Assembly: GCA_003427395.1 (NCBI GenBank)
Contig: BFEA01000111.1
Coordinates: 3,037,012 to 3,065,467 of the forward strand
Direction: 5' to 3'
DNA: 28,456 nucleotides
From: Chara braunii
Lineage: Eukaryota > Streptophyta > Charophyceae > Charales > Characeae
Every line of letters starts with the position of its first letter. The stretch's first letter is position 1. Positions 1-9,094 of this stretch are shown one piece after another. The translations under genes were made by a program, and so were the position numbers. The notes beneath the pieces are model-generated. The model was not told the DNA's origin and ran no database searches. It saw only the letters and a program-made list of their open reading frames with translations.

Positions 1-405
1 TTAGGTGTTTGGACTGGCTTGGTCGGTAGGTGCTTGGACTAGCTCGGTCGGTAGGTGCTTGGACTGACTCGGTCAGTGGGTCCTTGGACTGGCTAAGTCT
101 GTAGGTGCTTGGACTGGCTCGGTCGGTAGGTACTTGGACTGGCTCAGTTGGTAGGTGCTTGGACTGGCTTGGTCGGTAGGTGCTTGGACTGGCTCGGTCG
201 GTAAGTGTTTGGGGTGACTTGGTCGGTATAGGTGCTTGGACTGGCTCGGTCGGTAGGCGCTTGGACTGGCTCGGTCTGTATAGGTGCTTCGAGTGGTTCG
301 GTCGGTAGGTGGTTGGAGTGTCTTGGTCGGTATAGGTGCTTGGAGTGGCTGGGTCGGTAGGTGCTTGGAGCGGTTGGGTCGGTAGGTGCTTGGAGTGACT
401 GGGTC
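1..405. repeat. 25-bp minisatellite, about 16 copies
   Basis: Tandem array of a unit close to TAGGTGCTTGGACTGGCTCG plus GTCGG (25 bp). Units differ by a few substitutions, and some near 230-330 carry an extra TA (TATAGG). The array runs off the left edge of the window and stops at about 405, where it abuts the ~460-bp repeat. Open frames through it follow from its composition and are not taken as genes. Confidence 0.95.
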
Positions 406-407
406 GA

Positions 408-864
408 CATTTATTTAGCGGTTTGAACGTTTTTTTTTCTTCTCGAATTAAGCGTTTTTTTTTTTAATAGCATTTTTCGAGGAAAGATCAAGACCAAACC
501 TGCAGACCGATAGATTTTCAGCGGATTTGAGTCATTTTTTTTAGCGCTAAAAATCGCGGAAGTTGGGGTACTTTCTCCGTTGGCCCACACGTCGTAAGGG
601 GGTAAAAAAAGAAAACACAACGAATCGGCGCGACGTTTTTTTGACGTTTTTTTTTTTTTTAATTTTTATGATATTTTTTTCTAAAACGAGCGCAATCTGA
701 TCTACAGGATCTGAATATTTCAGATTTTTTCATCAATAACTTTGAGCTCGAAAAATCCCCAAAGTTGGTGGTTCAAAATTGCAGGACTGGACCCACCTGC
801 CACACTGTGCAACGTTAGGGTTCGGACATACAAACACGTGCCACACAAGGTAAAGTGTCAAGAA
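408..864 (+). repeat. ~460-bp dispersed/tandem repeat, copy 1
   Basis: Starts at CATTTATTT and contains a long T-run, then a conserved core at about 551-645 (AGTTGGGGTACTTTCTCCGT followed by GGCCCACACGTCGTA), a second T-run, and a tail with GGGTTCGGACA. The order of blocks is the same as in 889-1290. No coding capacity or recognisable transposon protein. The family is unknown; the T-runs suggest retroposed sequence on the minus strand, but no target duplication was found. Confidence 0.85.
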
Positions 865-888
865 AGCGAAATAAGACCATTTGGCGCA

Positions 889-1290
889 ACATTTATTTTG
901 AGGTCTAAATAATAATTATTTTTTTTTTTAACATTTTTTGTGGAAAGATTAAGACCAAACATGCAGATCCTTAAATTTTCAGTAGATTTGAATCTTCCTT
1001 CTCAACGCAAAAAATTGCGGAAGTTGGGGTACTTTCTCCGTTGGCCCACACGTCGTAGGGCGGTAAAAAACGAAAACACAACGAATCGGCGCGGCGTTTA
1101 TTCCACGTTTTTTTTTTTTTTTTCTAATATTTTTTCTAGAAAGAGCGGAATCTAATCTATAGGATCTGAAAATTTCAGATCTTTTGATTAATTACTTTGA
1201 GCACGAAAAATCGCCTAAGTTGGCGCTTGAAAATTGCAAGACTGAACCCTCCTGCCACATTGTGCAACGTTAGGTTTCGGACACACCGGC
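889..1290 (+). repeat. ~460-bp dispersed/tandem repeat, copy 2
   Basis: Second copy of the preceding repeat. The shared core AGTTGGGGTACTTTCTCCGT lies 461 bp downstream of its first occurrence, followed by the same GGCCCACACGTCGTA block and CACAACGAATCGGCG. Differences are substitutions and changes in T-run length, so the duplication is not recent. It ends where a tRNA-like SINE begins. Confidence 0.85.
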
Positions 1291-1362
1291 ACATCCTAAC
1301 GTGCCAGCTGCCTGACGTCGGATACACTTCAAAATAAAGCAGTCCCCAAAAGCAAACAGGGA

Positions 1363-1475
1363 CCTTGTCCACCTGAGTGGTTATCTGATTGAGCAATTAC
1401 GTATTTCAAAATCTATGCGTGGGTTCAAACCCCGACCCAACCACAACCACTGTAAGCAAGCTTCAAATACTAATA
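1363..1475 (+). mobile_element. tRNA-derived SINE-like element
   Basis: A perfect pol III B box (GGTTCAAACCC, 1422-1432) lies about 40 bp downstream of an A-box-like CCTGAGTGGTTA (1372-1383), the spacing of a tRNA gene. The flanks do not form a convincing cloverleaf, and the sequence runs into a short TACTAATACTAATA tract, typical of a SINE tail. I read it as a tRNA-derived SINE, not a working tRNA. Boundaries are approximate. Confidence 0.6.
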
Positions 1476-1483
1476 CTAATATA

Positions 1484-1605
1484 TATTAGTGTGCGTATGT
1501 GTGCATGTGTGTGGGTAGGTGGGTGGGCAGACGCGCCCGCTTGTGTCTGCATGGGTAGGTGGGTGCGCAGGTGGGCGGGCGGGCGGGCGGGCGGGCGGGC
1601 GTGTG
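1484..1605. repeat. G-rich simple repeats with (GGGC)n
   Basis: TG-rich tract, then GGTGGGTGGGC repeats, then a GGGC tetranucleotide run at about 1573-1601. The many GGG tracts could form a G-quadruplex on the plus strand. No gene is supported. Confidence 0.85.
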
Positions 1606-2480
1606 AGTGGTGGGCAGGAGGGTCCTCCAACTTTTTTTTCGTTTTCCCGCCCGCTTTTCTTTGTCGAAGCCGCCTCTTTTGTTTTGTCGCCGCCCGAGCG
1701 AAAACGCCAAAAACAAAAAAGAAGCCGCCAAAAACAGAGCCGAAAATAAGAAAGAAAAGGAGGGAAAAATAAAAGAGAAACGAAAAAATGAAACAGAAGA
1801 AGGGACGAAAAAAAAAAGAAAACCGGCCAAAAACAGAATTAAAAAAAGGGGGCGGGCCACAAAACGACACTTTCTTGTTATCCGACGGCGTGCGCTTCGA
1901 CATATTCCCTCGCATCGACGCCCGCTGCCGCTGGGCCCCGTGGGCGCTCTCTCTCGTTTTCTGGCGCACTGTGAACAATTCGGTACGCGCATCGCTCTGC
2001 ACGCCCCCTCTCCCTCGATCGCCGGCCCGCATCAAAACTTCAACCCAATTCCGGCGTGCAGTGGAACACCGGCCTCCCCCCGCGGCCAATTCTGCTTAAG
2101 GGGTAGGAAAAAAAAAGAGGTTATGATGACAACAAGTTGCAGGATCCACCTGTAGTGACTAGACTTTTGGAAGGTAGACTGCAGTTAGACCTACACAGTA
2201 GCCTAAGTTGATTGCCTATATGGTGGTAGTATGCACATGCCATACGGCCATTTCTGAGTGAACTGGAATCAGGGTCCAAATCAAACTTTGTTTTTCCCAT
2301 TTACCCAGTATACTACCCTCCCTTGTCTCAGAAGTGCAGTCTGGTACTACCACCTAAGATTGACTCCTAAATCATGTAGGTAAGCAAACCTCCCATCCCC
2401 CAAACCCCACCCTTGTCTTTCAGAGTCTTGTGATTCTGCTAGTCATTTACAACATCAGCTGTCTGCGTCCCTAACCCCCA
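1606..2480. other. Unassigned stretch, partly A-rich low complexity
   Basis: 1690-1850 is A/AG-rich and would encode mostly Lys/Arg/Glu in any open frame, so the ~180-codon frame across it is likely a composition artefact. 1860-2100 is GC-richer and open in several frames with no recognisable motif. 2101-2480 shows nothing I can assign. Confidence 0.6.
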
Positions 2481-2484
2481 ATGT

Positions 2485-2560
2485 TTAGAAAACCACAATG
2501 TTTAGAAAACACTCATGATTGCAGGATCCGCCAGCGTCCCTAAACATTGCGGTTTTCTAA
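2485..2560. repeat. 20-bp inverted repeat (hairpin)
   Basis: TTAGAAAACCACAATGTTTA at 2485-2504 is the reverse complement of 2541-2560 with one mismatch; the loop is 36 bp. ATGTTTAGAAAAC is also directly duplicated at 2481 and 2498. The family is unknown. Confidence 0.75.
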
Positions 2561-2859
2561 CTTTTTCAGAAAAACTCTTACTGCCTGCGAGCATAGATTG
2601 CCCTGTCTGACCAGGGGATTGACTGTGCAGGAGCAGCTTCTTACGAGGAAAGGACCACTTCAGATATCAGAATCTCACATGGTTGCAAAAAGAAAATGGA
2701 GGGAGGCACCTTCCCCAGCTTGTTCGGGCAGGGCACGAAGGGTGCCGTGGCAGGCCCCGGGCACCAGACCCCAGGGGGCGACTGGAGATCGATGAGACAG
2801 CCCTCCACCTCCACGCAACGGTCGCTTCCCGAACATGCAGAGCAGAGGCCCTGGGCCTC

Positions 2860-3097
2860 TCACCTCCCACCAAACCAATCCAGATCTACCCGAGTGTTCC
2901 AAGGGAGGGGAAACAGATAAGGAAACTCAGAGGGGGGGGGAAGAGGGGTATTGACCTCAGATACAGTCCAATTGTAGAAGCAAAGATGATAGTTCTTCTG
3001 GGAAGCATCCAATCTCTGTTGGTCCTCCAGCTGCCAGCCTTCCCATTTTATCCCCACCATTTTCCCCCCACGTTCCCCCCCCAGCCGTGCCTTACAA
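2860..3097 (-). pseudogene. LINE-1A ORF2, extreme C-terminal piece (after interruption)
   Basis: Minus-strand frame that resumes the ORF2 C-terminus of LINE-1A beyond the nested LINE-1B. It aligns with the last residues of LINE-3 ORF2: LGGERGG against LGGKREG, YHLCFYNWT against YSLHFHDWT, then a Pro-rich EFPYLFPLPW against EFADPFPPHPW. It ends at a TGA (2860-2862), as LINE-3 does (TGA at 16397-16399). The rest of LINE-1A lies at about 5150-7123. That the two parts were once contiguous is inferred from homology to LINE-3. Confidence 0.8.
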
Positions 3098-3202
3098 TTT
3101 TTTTTTATTTTTTTATTTTTTTTTTTTTTTTGTTGTTGAAACAACCCGAGCGGTTGCTGGGGGTGCTGATAAGAGCAGACACCAGCAGCACCTTCGGGGA
3201 GG

Positions 3203-3254
3203 CTCCATCTATTGGTGGGGAGCAGCAGCTGCTGGAAATTGGGTCCAGCGTCCC
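3203..3254 (-). repeat. LINE 3'-end hairpin motif, copy 1
   Basis: Plus-strand reading is CTCCATCTATTGGTGGGGAG, an AGC-rich stretch, then GCTGGAAATTGGGTCCAGC and GTCCC. GCTGGA/TCCAGC can pair as a 6-bp stem over a 7-nt loop. It lies about 70 bp before the LINE-1B poly(A) tail. Confidence 0.85.
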
Positions 3255-3683
3255 TGTAGTGTACAATGTGAGGAATGAAAGCATGCAAGCAAGAGTTGTC
3301 AATATGCATGAGGGGGCTGGGTGGTAGGGGGCCCGACCCTCATAACATTTATAGTGTGGTTACTGTAACCTATTGACTGTCAGTTTATCATCCATATACT
3401 TATTAACTTATGTAGTTATGTCTGTAACTGTATAAATGCTAAAGCGCATTGGCTTGTTACAGTACTGTGTGGGGTGAAGATGAGGATGTTCCTGAGTGTA
3501 TTATCTGTTCCATATTGCGATGTGCTGTATAAGATGTTGCTGATGAGTCAATTAGTTAGCAGGCAGGTCCTATCAGACAAAACATAAATAGTCCCTCCTC
3601 ATTGTCCAGGCTGCACTTTTGTCTACTACCACCCAGTTCATGCGCCCTGCATCTGACTGGCGTGCAGTAAAACCGGCAGGTCT

Positions 3684-3769
3684 CTTTAAACCCTTAGACC
3701 CTTAAACCCTGTTGGCCGCCATTCCTCATATTGCCTGGTCTTTAAGCTCTTAAGCCCTTAAGCCCTAAT
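3684..3769. repeat. Degenerate telomere-like CCCTTAAA motifs in the LINE-1B 3' UTR
   Basis: Clusters of TTTAAACCCTTAGACCCTTA type followed by AAGCCCTTAAGCCCTAA, resembling but not matching the plant CCCTAAA telomere repeat. A similar block occurs in the LINE-2 3' UTR (about 8047-8069), so it belongs to the element and is not a telomere. Confidence 0.5.
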
Positions 3770-4051
3770 GGCATCATTCCACCTGTCACCTTATACTTGA
3801 TCCGGTTTGGGTCCATTATCGTGACGTGGGTGCTGACTGCCTCTTCTGTCTCCGAGTAGTCACCTCTTCTGCTGCCCCTTTCCTGGGAGGTCCCTGGTTG
3901 GCCGGCCTTCTGCGAAAGGAATGGGGAACTGGTGTGGGTGGGGAAGGAGGGTAAGGGGACAGGATTGAGGGACAGGTTGGGGGAGGCTTTGGGGGGTACA
4001 GGAGGAGGGGTATAGAGTAGGGGGGGGGAGCCAGGGGTGTGTTGTGTCTTG

Positions 4052-5150
4052 TCAGCCCGGGATTAGGCTGAAGTTGGTCGGTTGGAATGGGAACTGGAAG
4101 TGGCTTCTCAGTAGACGTTCCCATTGTGGTTCTGTCGACAACCACTGCTTCCATGGCAGTTGGTTGTGTTGATCCAATTCGCAGAGTCTCTCTGCACTAT
4201 CCACCCAGACAGATCGAAAATTATCGGAGAGCTCATTCTGTTTGATTGTAACTGATTCCTTTCGGAGCATGTTCCTGAGCTCTTGCCAAGCCGCATGTGT
4301 GTTGACAGTGATTGTTTCTAGAATCGAGGCTCGAGCCTCCATATCGCCATATGTGTGCTGCCTGTGCTCATGCGCACATCTCATTCGGCATGTGGCCATT
4401 AGCCTTGGCAGCCATGTTACTTTCAGCAGGTTGACGCCGAAGTGTCCACCTGGCCACTCGACCCACTTGCAGGGGCGTTTCCCCCAAAAGAACAGTCTTG
4501 AGGTCCCACAGGAAGTGGATGCCAGATGATGCCATGCTGCAGCCCATCATTGCCAAAGCTGAGCCACCATGGTGCAATCCAGCAGGCAATGTTCGAGTGT
4601 GGCTCGTTTCTTGGGGGAGGTCCCACCGCAGTAGGTGCAGAGCAGAGACAGCACTCCCTGGGCCTCCAAATTTGTTCTGGACACAATCCAGTCCGGGTTA
4701 GGTAGGTACCTGTGAATAATCTGCCACTGCAACGCATGCAGGTTGGTAGGAAAAAAAGAAAAAAAAAAAAAAAGGTTGGTAGGGCGAACAACCGAGTGGG
4801 TGGCCCATCTGAGTGTGTTGAGATCTTTTGTGTTGAGGGGAGAGTCTCTAGCCCACTGCAGTTTTATCGATTCGGATATGTGTGCTGGTTTCCTTGCTAT
4901 TCGATACCCATCTTTAACTGTGTACTGCCAGATCTGGAGCGTACGAGAACCTCGCATGTCCCATTCGAATGGCAGCTGGCAGAGGGGGGTGGTCGGCTCA
5001 TAGACAAAGGGACCATTGTTGTTATCGCTAATCACACATATTCTGACAAGTCCCCCGGCGGGTGCGCAACGGTCCAGGTCTTCATGACGGTCCAATTTGG
5101 ACCATCTATCTCCTGGGAGGGGTGGTGTGTATGCGTTAAACCTCACCTCA
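4052..5150 (-). pseudogene. LINE-1B ORF2 C-terminal part (zf-RVT and tail)
   Basis: Minus-strand frames covering the region upstream of zf-RVT, then the zinc finger itself (CTYCGG, 12 residues between the second Cys and His, then LEHCLLDC: C-X2-C ... H-X4-C), then a ~110-residue tail with THAAWQELRNML and WVDSAERLCELDQHNQ. LINE-2 has the same tail (8589-8935). The zf-RVT domain is usual at the C-terminus of plant L1 ORF2. The frame is broken by shifts and by a poly(A) insertion at 4751-4773. It ends at TGA (4052-4054). Endonuclease and reverse transcriptase are missing, so no function is left. Confidence 0.85.
4741..4783 (+). mobile_element. Bare poly(A) retroposition scar with 10-bp target duplication
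   Basis: A 23-nt A-rich insert (4751-4773, one G) sits between two perfect copies of GGTTGGTAGG (4741-4750 and 4774-4783) inside LINE-1B ORF2. In the ORF2 frame this duplicates the residues PTNL on both sides of a Phe run. The layout fits target-primed reverse transcription that stopped within the poly(A) tail. Confidence 0.75.
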
Positions 5151-7122
5151 TGTAATGCGTTGTTCAATGTCCGACCTTTTGGAAATGCCTGTCATCCTTT
5201 GGATCACATTGTTCCACTGGGCCCTGATCTCTGTTTTATTGATTGTTTCAGTAGTCTCCCCTTGTGCTGTGCTTGTACCCTCTCGAACCAGGACACATTG
5301 CTGATGCCAGAGGGCCCACAAGACTGTTTTTCTGCCCAGTGCGAACATGTTCGTTGTGAAGGGTGGGGTGTGGCGCTCTGAACGGTCCACAAACCACACA
5401 AGATAGGTCTCCAATCCCAGGGCCATCTTTCCCCAGTTCCCAACTCATTCCAAATCCGGGCCCACCACCTCCAAGTAAGGACTGCCACTGGGCATTGGAG
5501 GAATATGTGCTCGATGGTCTCATTTACCTTTCGTGAGGGGAATGAGCACCATGGCAACACGATGCCTTTTTGCTCAAGGCAGGTGTGGTCAATGAGGCAG
5601 GTGTTAGTGGGCAGGCATCGATGGAAACTCTGCCACTGTAGAGATGCGATTTTGGCTGGCTTAGCTTTCATCCCATTTAACCATAGGATTCGGCGAAGAG
5701 CCTCCTGTAGAACATTTAAATGTTTTTCCCACCGTTCCTTAACCCAATCCTTTAAATTCAGCCTCGATCTGAGCATCCTATAGGTAGCCTTAACGCTTAG
5801 TGTGTTGAGAGTACGGTACTTCACTTCCCTCCCTATCCCGGGGACTCGGCAACTCCATTCCTCCACATCAATTTGTGGTTTGAAGGTTTACCCATTGGTC
5901 CTTTTCTCTGCATACCCTAATCCGCTGAGTCCGTTCCTTTGCCATCCAGGCAACCCCATCCGGGTCGCACTTATACAGCCGATTTTCCTGGTCCCGTGTG
6001 AACAGGTTCGGCAGAAACTCAGGGTAGCGCTTCACCACCACATTACCCACGCTGTCCACATCCCCATCTATTACCACCCACTCCCCTTCCTCCATGGTTG
6101 GACCTTTTCGTAGGATCCTCCGCCAATGGAGGGGAATGGAGAAAAGAAACCCTTCCATCATTTCCGCAATGTTGTAGCTATGCGGCAACACCCGGTGAAG
6201 TTGCTGTTCGGTGACCCAGTCCCTGTGCTCCTTGTCCCAAAGGTGTCAAACCCTCACAACCCTCTACTTACCCAGGTGCGCCAAGGGCTTTCAGAGCTGG
6301 AGTAAACGCATCCTTGGTGGTCTATGACCCAACGGTTCCCAAAAAGGAGCTGGCGGGCCACTTCCCCTATTGAATCGGAGGGGTCCTATCGGGCAGCGGT
6401 AGCCTCCTCCAATCTTTAATCAATTGCACCCAAAAAAATGCTCTCTTCAGGTCCTGGGGTGCCGCCGCCCATTCCGAATGGCCTCGCTGACGAAAGGATG
6501 GCCTAGGAACTGCGCAAAACAAGTCATCTTTCCATGGCAGCGGGTGTATCTCCGTTGGAGCCTCTGGGACAAGCCGAGCCAATTGTTCTAATGCCAATGG
6601 TTCCCACAGAAGATTCGGGGTACAAATCATGCGTTTCAGCCAATGGAGTGAGAGGGCAGTCGTCTGAGTGGTGGGATCTAAAATCCATAGACCTCCTTGT
6701 GCTTTTGGTTACACTATCGCCTCCCATGCAACCCGGCTAATCGCATGTTGTCTCTCATGACCACAAGTATACTGCCACCCGCTGTTTCAGGGACCTGATC
6801 GCAAGGCAAGATAACGGCCAGATAGCAGATTTGTACCAAAGGGACCCAATAACCATGCTGTTCATGACCAGCGCTCTTCCGAAAAGAGATGTGTGCTTAT
6901 CGTTCCATGTAGAGAGCTTCTGCGACGCGGGTTCGGTTATCCATGCATCATAGCTGTGGGGCTTTCCGGCGGCCGAAAGCTGAATCCCAAGCACCCTAAT
7001 TGGTGCTTCAGGAGGGAGCCATGAGATCTTGGGACTTTCAGGAGACCTCCCCCCATCATGGTGTAGCCACGATCCCAACGTCTTGCTACCCCAATTCACG
7101 GAAATGTTGCAACCACTCGTCT

Positions 7123-7123
<1 letters not shown>
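5151..7123 (-). pseudogene. LINE-1A ORF2: RT thumb to zf-RVT, degraded
   Basis: Successive minus-strand frames align collinearly with LINE-3 ORF2. 6755-7119 holds the end of the RT palm and the thumb (VNWGSKTLGSWLHH, FGRALVMNSMVIGSLWYK). 6367-6630 and the sequence around 6240-6360 continue the connection region (RQLLFGNRW). 5868-6191 matches WRRILRKGPTMEEGEWV of the middle part. 5204-5866 holds the zf-RVT (IEHIFLQCP), in which the second Cys of the CXXC pair has been lost. 5148-5426 is the following helix-rich tail. Several frameshifts and stops show an old inactive copy. The 5' side ends at the LINE-2 poly(A); no upstream RT or endonuclease was found beyond it. Confidence 0.85.
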
Positions 7124-7155
<32 letters not shown>

Positions 7156-7165
7156 CAACCACTTA

Positions 7166-7336
7166 TACCTTTGGCACGTGGGAAAATAGCGGGCCTCTGA
7201 CCTTTTCGGAGGCCGAAATGAAACAACAGCCGCCGATCAGATTTATAAATGGCAGCTGTCGTCAGGCCCGGCCTCCGAAACTTTAGGAGTTTGGGAAAAC
7301 ATCCACTTTTCCCTATTTTCCCACGCGCCAAAGGTA
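7166..7336. mobile_element. 171-bp foldback MITE-like element
   Basis: The 24-bp terminal inverted repeats (TACCTTTGGCACGTGGGAAA then ATAG at 7166-7189; its complement at 7313-7336) have one mismatch. An inner inverted pair TTTCGGAGGCC / GGCCTCCGAAA (7204-7214, 7270-7280) strengthens the foldback. The ends begin with TA, so a TA target duplication is possible. No coding capacity. Confidence 0.75.
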
Positions 7337-7428
7337 CTAGTGCTTTAAGAGAAAACTTTGTAACCGGGGAGGCCTGCTAAGCGTGTTGATACGAGCATCC
7401 ACTCTTAGCAGGGCGCCGGGTGTGAAGG

Positions 7429-7480
7429 CTCCATCTACTGGTGGGGAGCTGCACCTGCTGAGAACCGGGCCCAGCATCCC
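7429..7480 (-). repeat. LINE 3'-end hairpin motif, copy 2
   Basis: Reads CTCCATCTACTGGTGGGGAG then CACCTGCTGAGAACCGGGCC and CAGCATCCC on the plus strand. The stem is partly retained (GCTGAG / CCCAGC). It lies in the LINE-2 3' UTR. Confidence 0.85.
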
Positions 7481-8588
7481 GATATTACGTTGTATCCGCT
7501 TTGTCATGGAACTTGTTTGTATCTATCAACCAGTGCAGATTACACCCCCCCCCGTCCATCCTTCGACTGCGACGGTCTGTGTCTATAACATTTGTGTAAT
7601 TACTTTTAAACATACCTCTCCAATTTCATACTTCTCCCTCCCACCTGCAGCATTCAGTCCTTTGACTGTAGTCATCTGTGCCCAAGCCATTATGTGTCTT
7701 GACTCGTTCCCCCTACCCTGGCCGCATCAAGGTTGTCAATCTTTTTGTTGTTCCTCTGCTCTGTGACCGTTGTTGGACACATCCTGTCACGGATCTGTTC
7801 CGACCTACAACCGTCCTACCCTACCTTCCCATCCCATCAACTTATTATCCCTACTGTATTAATGCTTCATTTGCTTAAGCCCTTTTTGCAACTCTTACCT
7901 GCCTTGCCCTTTAGTCGCTTGGTTGATCCTTCACAGCCCCACCTTCCTACCCCCCGTGCCACATCTATCTCAACTTTGTCTTTGAAGCATTGCTTGTCTG
8001 TGATAGCCAGTGTTGATGCCATTCTGTGCCCTTTTGTGCCAAATTACTTAAACCATTAAACCCTAAGACCCCACCGTCCCAGTAATTTGACCTTCCCACC
8101 CCTCTTTTATGGCATATCTTTTCACCTAACCTCACATTGGAACCCACTCTGCCCTATACTTTTGTGATTGAAGGTGTATTCAGTAGTGTACACATTATCT
8201 TCCCCTTCTGTGTGTAGTGTTTGAGTTTTCTGTGCTGTCTGTGATGTAACGGTCGGCATAAGACCCCCATTAGACTGAGTAGCCCACACCGGTTCGATTT
8301 ACTGTTTGTATATCATGTCATGACTGGCTGACTTTCACCCTTGCTGTCCTTGGTGCGAATTGTTGGCGCCACGTGACCGGATCCTGCTACTGTCCCTCTC
8401 GATTCCCGGTGGACCTTCTTCTTCAAGCCAGAGACGGGAATCCATGCTTGGCCGGCATACAGCTTGCAGGTGCGGGAGGGCAGAAGAGGAGGAAGGAAGC
8501 AGAGGGAGGAAGGAGGAAGGAGGTAGAGTGTAGGTGCGAGGGGGGGAGAGAAGGGCAAATGCGATGTCGAGGTGAGGGTGGTGGGGTC

Positions 8589-8935
8589 CTAGCCCAGGAT
8601 GAAATTGGTTGGTTGAAAGGGGAAGCCGAAGTGGTGACGTGGTAAACGTTGCCATTGGTTCTCTGTTTTAAGCCAGGGCTGGCATCTTAGCTGGTTATGT
8701 TGGTCCAGTTCGCAAAGCCTCTCTGCGTTGTCCACCCATACTGCACGGAAGTTTGCTGTAAGATCATTACGTTTGATCTCTTCTGGTTCTTTTGCCAGCA
8801 TTTGTTTGATCTCCTTCCATGCCGCGTGCGTGTTTGTGGAGATCGCCTCTACAACCACTGTTCTCGCCTCCATATATCCAAATGTATGCTGTTTGTATTC
8901 GTGAGAGCATATCATGCTCCATGCCGCCATTGTTC
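8589..8935 (-). pseudogene. LINE-2 ORF2, C-terminal tail only
   Basis: A ~113-residue minus-strand frame closely matching the LINE-1B tail: KQHTFGYMEAR against RQHTYGDMEAR, STNTHAAWKEI against TVNTHAAWQEL, and WVDNAERLCELDQHNQL against WVDSAERLCELDQHNQL. It ends with FPFQPTNF and a stop near 8589. Endonuclease, RT and zf-RVT are absent because the copy is 5'-truncated at about 8935. Its conservation with LINE-1B marks it as the same LINE subfamily, distinct from LINE-1A/LINE-3. Confidence 0.85.
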
Positions 8936-8956
8936 AAACAACAATTCTAATGCTCA

Positions 8957-9094
8957 GGGATGCTGGACCCGCTTTCCAGCAGGTGCTGCTCCCCACCAAT
9001 AGATGGGGCCTTCCTGGCAATGCTAGTGGTGTCTGCTCGTACCAGCACCCCTAACATCAGATCGGGTTGTTTGATTGGAAAAAAAAAAAAAAAA
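8957..9094 (+). mobile_element. LINE 3' tail, plus strand, with poly(A)
   Basis: Opposite in orientation to the neighbouring LINEs. It starts at or just before GGGATGCTGGACCC, holds the whole hairpin motif (8957-9006), the tail GTGTCTGCTCGTACCAGCACC, ATCGGGTTGTTTGATTGG, and 16 A's (9079-9094). The last part matches the LINE-1B end read on the minus strand. It is a severely 5'-truncated LINE or a SINE sharing that tail. Confidence 0.8.

Larger units (their letters stand above)
3098..5150 (-). mobile_element. LINE-1B, 5'-truncated, nested in LINE-1A
   Basis: L1-type element on the minus strand. It holds the C-terminal third of ORF2 (zf-RVT onward), a ~800-bp 3' UTR, a copy of the 3' hairpin motif (3203-3254), and a poly(A) tail seen as a T-rich run on the plus strand (3098-3131). 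It splits LINE-1A: homology to LINE-3 stops at about 5150 with IEQRI and resumes at 3097 with CKARLGG. I could not find a clear target-site duplication. The 5' boundary is accurate to perhaps 15 bp. Confidence 0.8.
7124..8935 (-). mobile_element. LINE-2, 5'-truncated minus-strand LINE with poly(A)
   Basis: Contains the last ~115 codons of ORF2 (8589-8935), a long 3' UTR homologous in layout to LINE-1B (G-rich block after the stop, TTGGCCGGC, telomere-like CCCTAA block, hairpin motif at 7429-7480), and a poly(A) tail seen as T's on the plus strand (7124-7155). It truncates LINE-1A at its left edge. A foldback element (7166-7336) lies just before the tail. No target-site duplication was confirmed. 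Confidence 0.75.

Noticed and set aside
1-405. CRISPR-like array
   Set aside because: Units are contiguous 25-bp tandem repeats without unique spacers, in a eukaryotic context.
1607-2155. 182-codon plus-strand frame
   Set aside because: Mostly Lys/Arg/Glu from A-rich low complexity, with overlapping long frames on the other strand.
7100-7170. CAACCACT on both sides of the poly-T as a target-site duplication
   Set aside because: The left copy is separated from the poly-T by CGTCTGG, and the second copy should lie at the LINE-2 5' end, not inside it.
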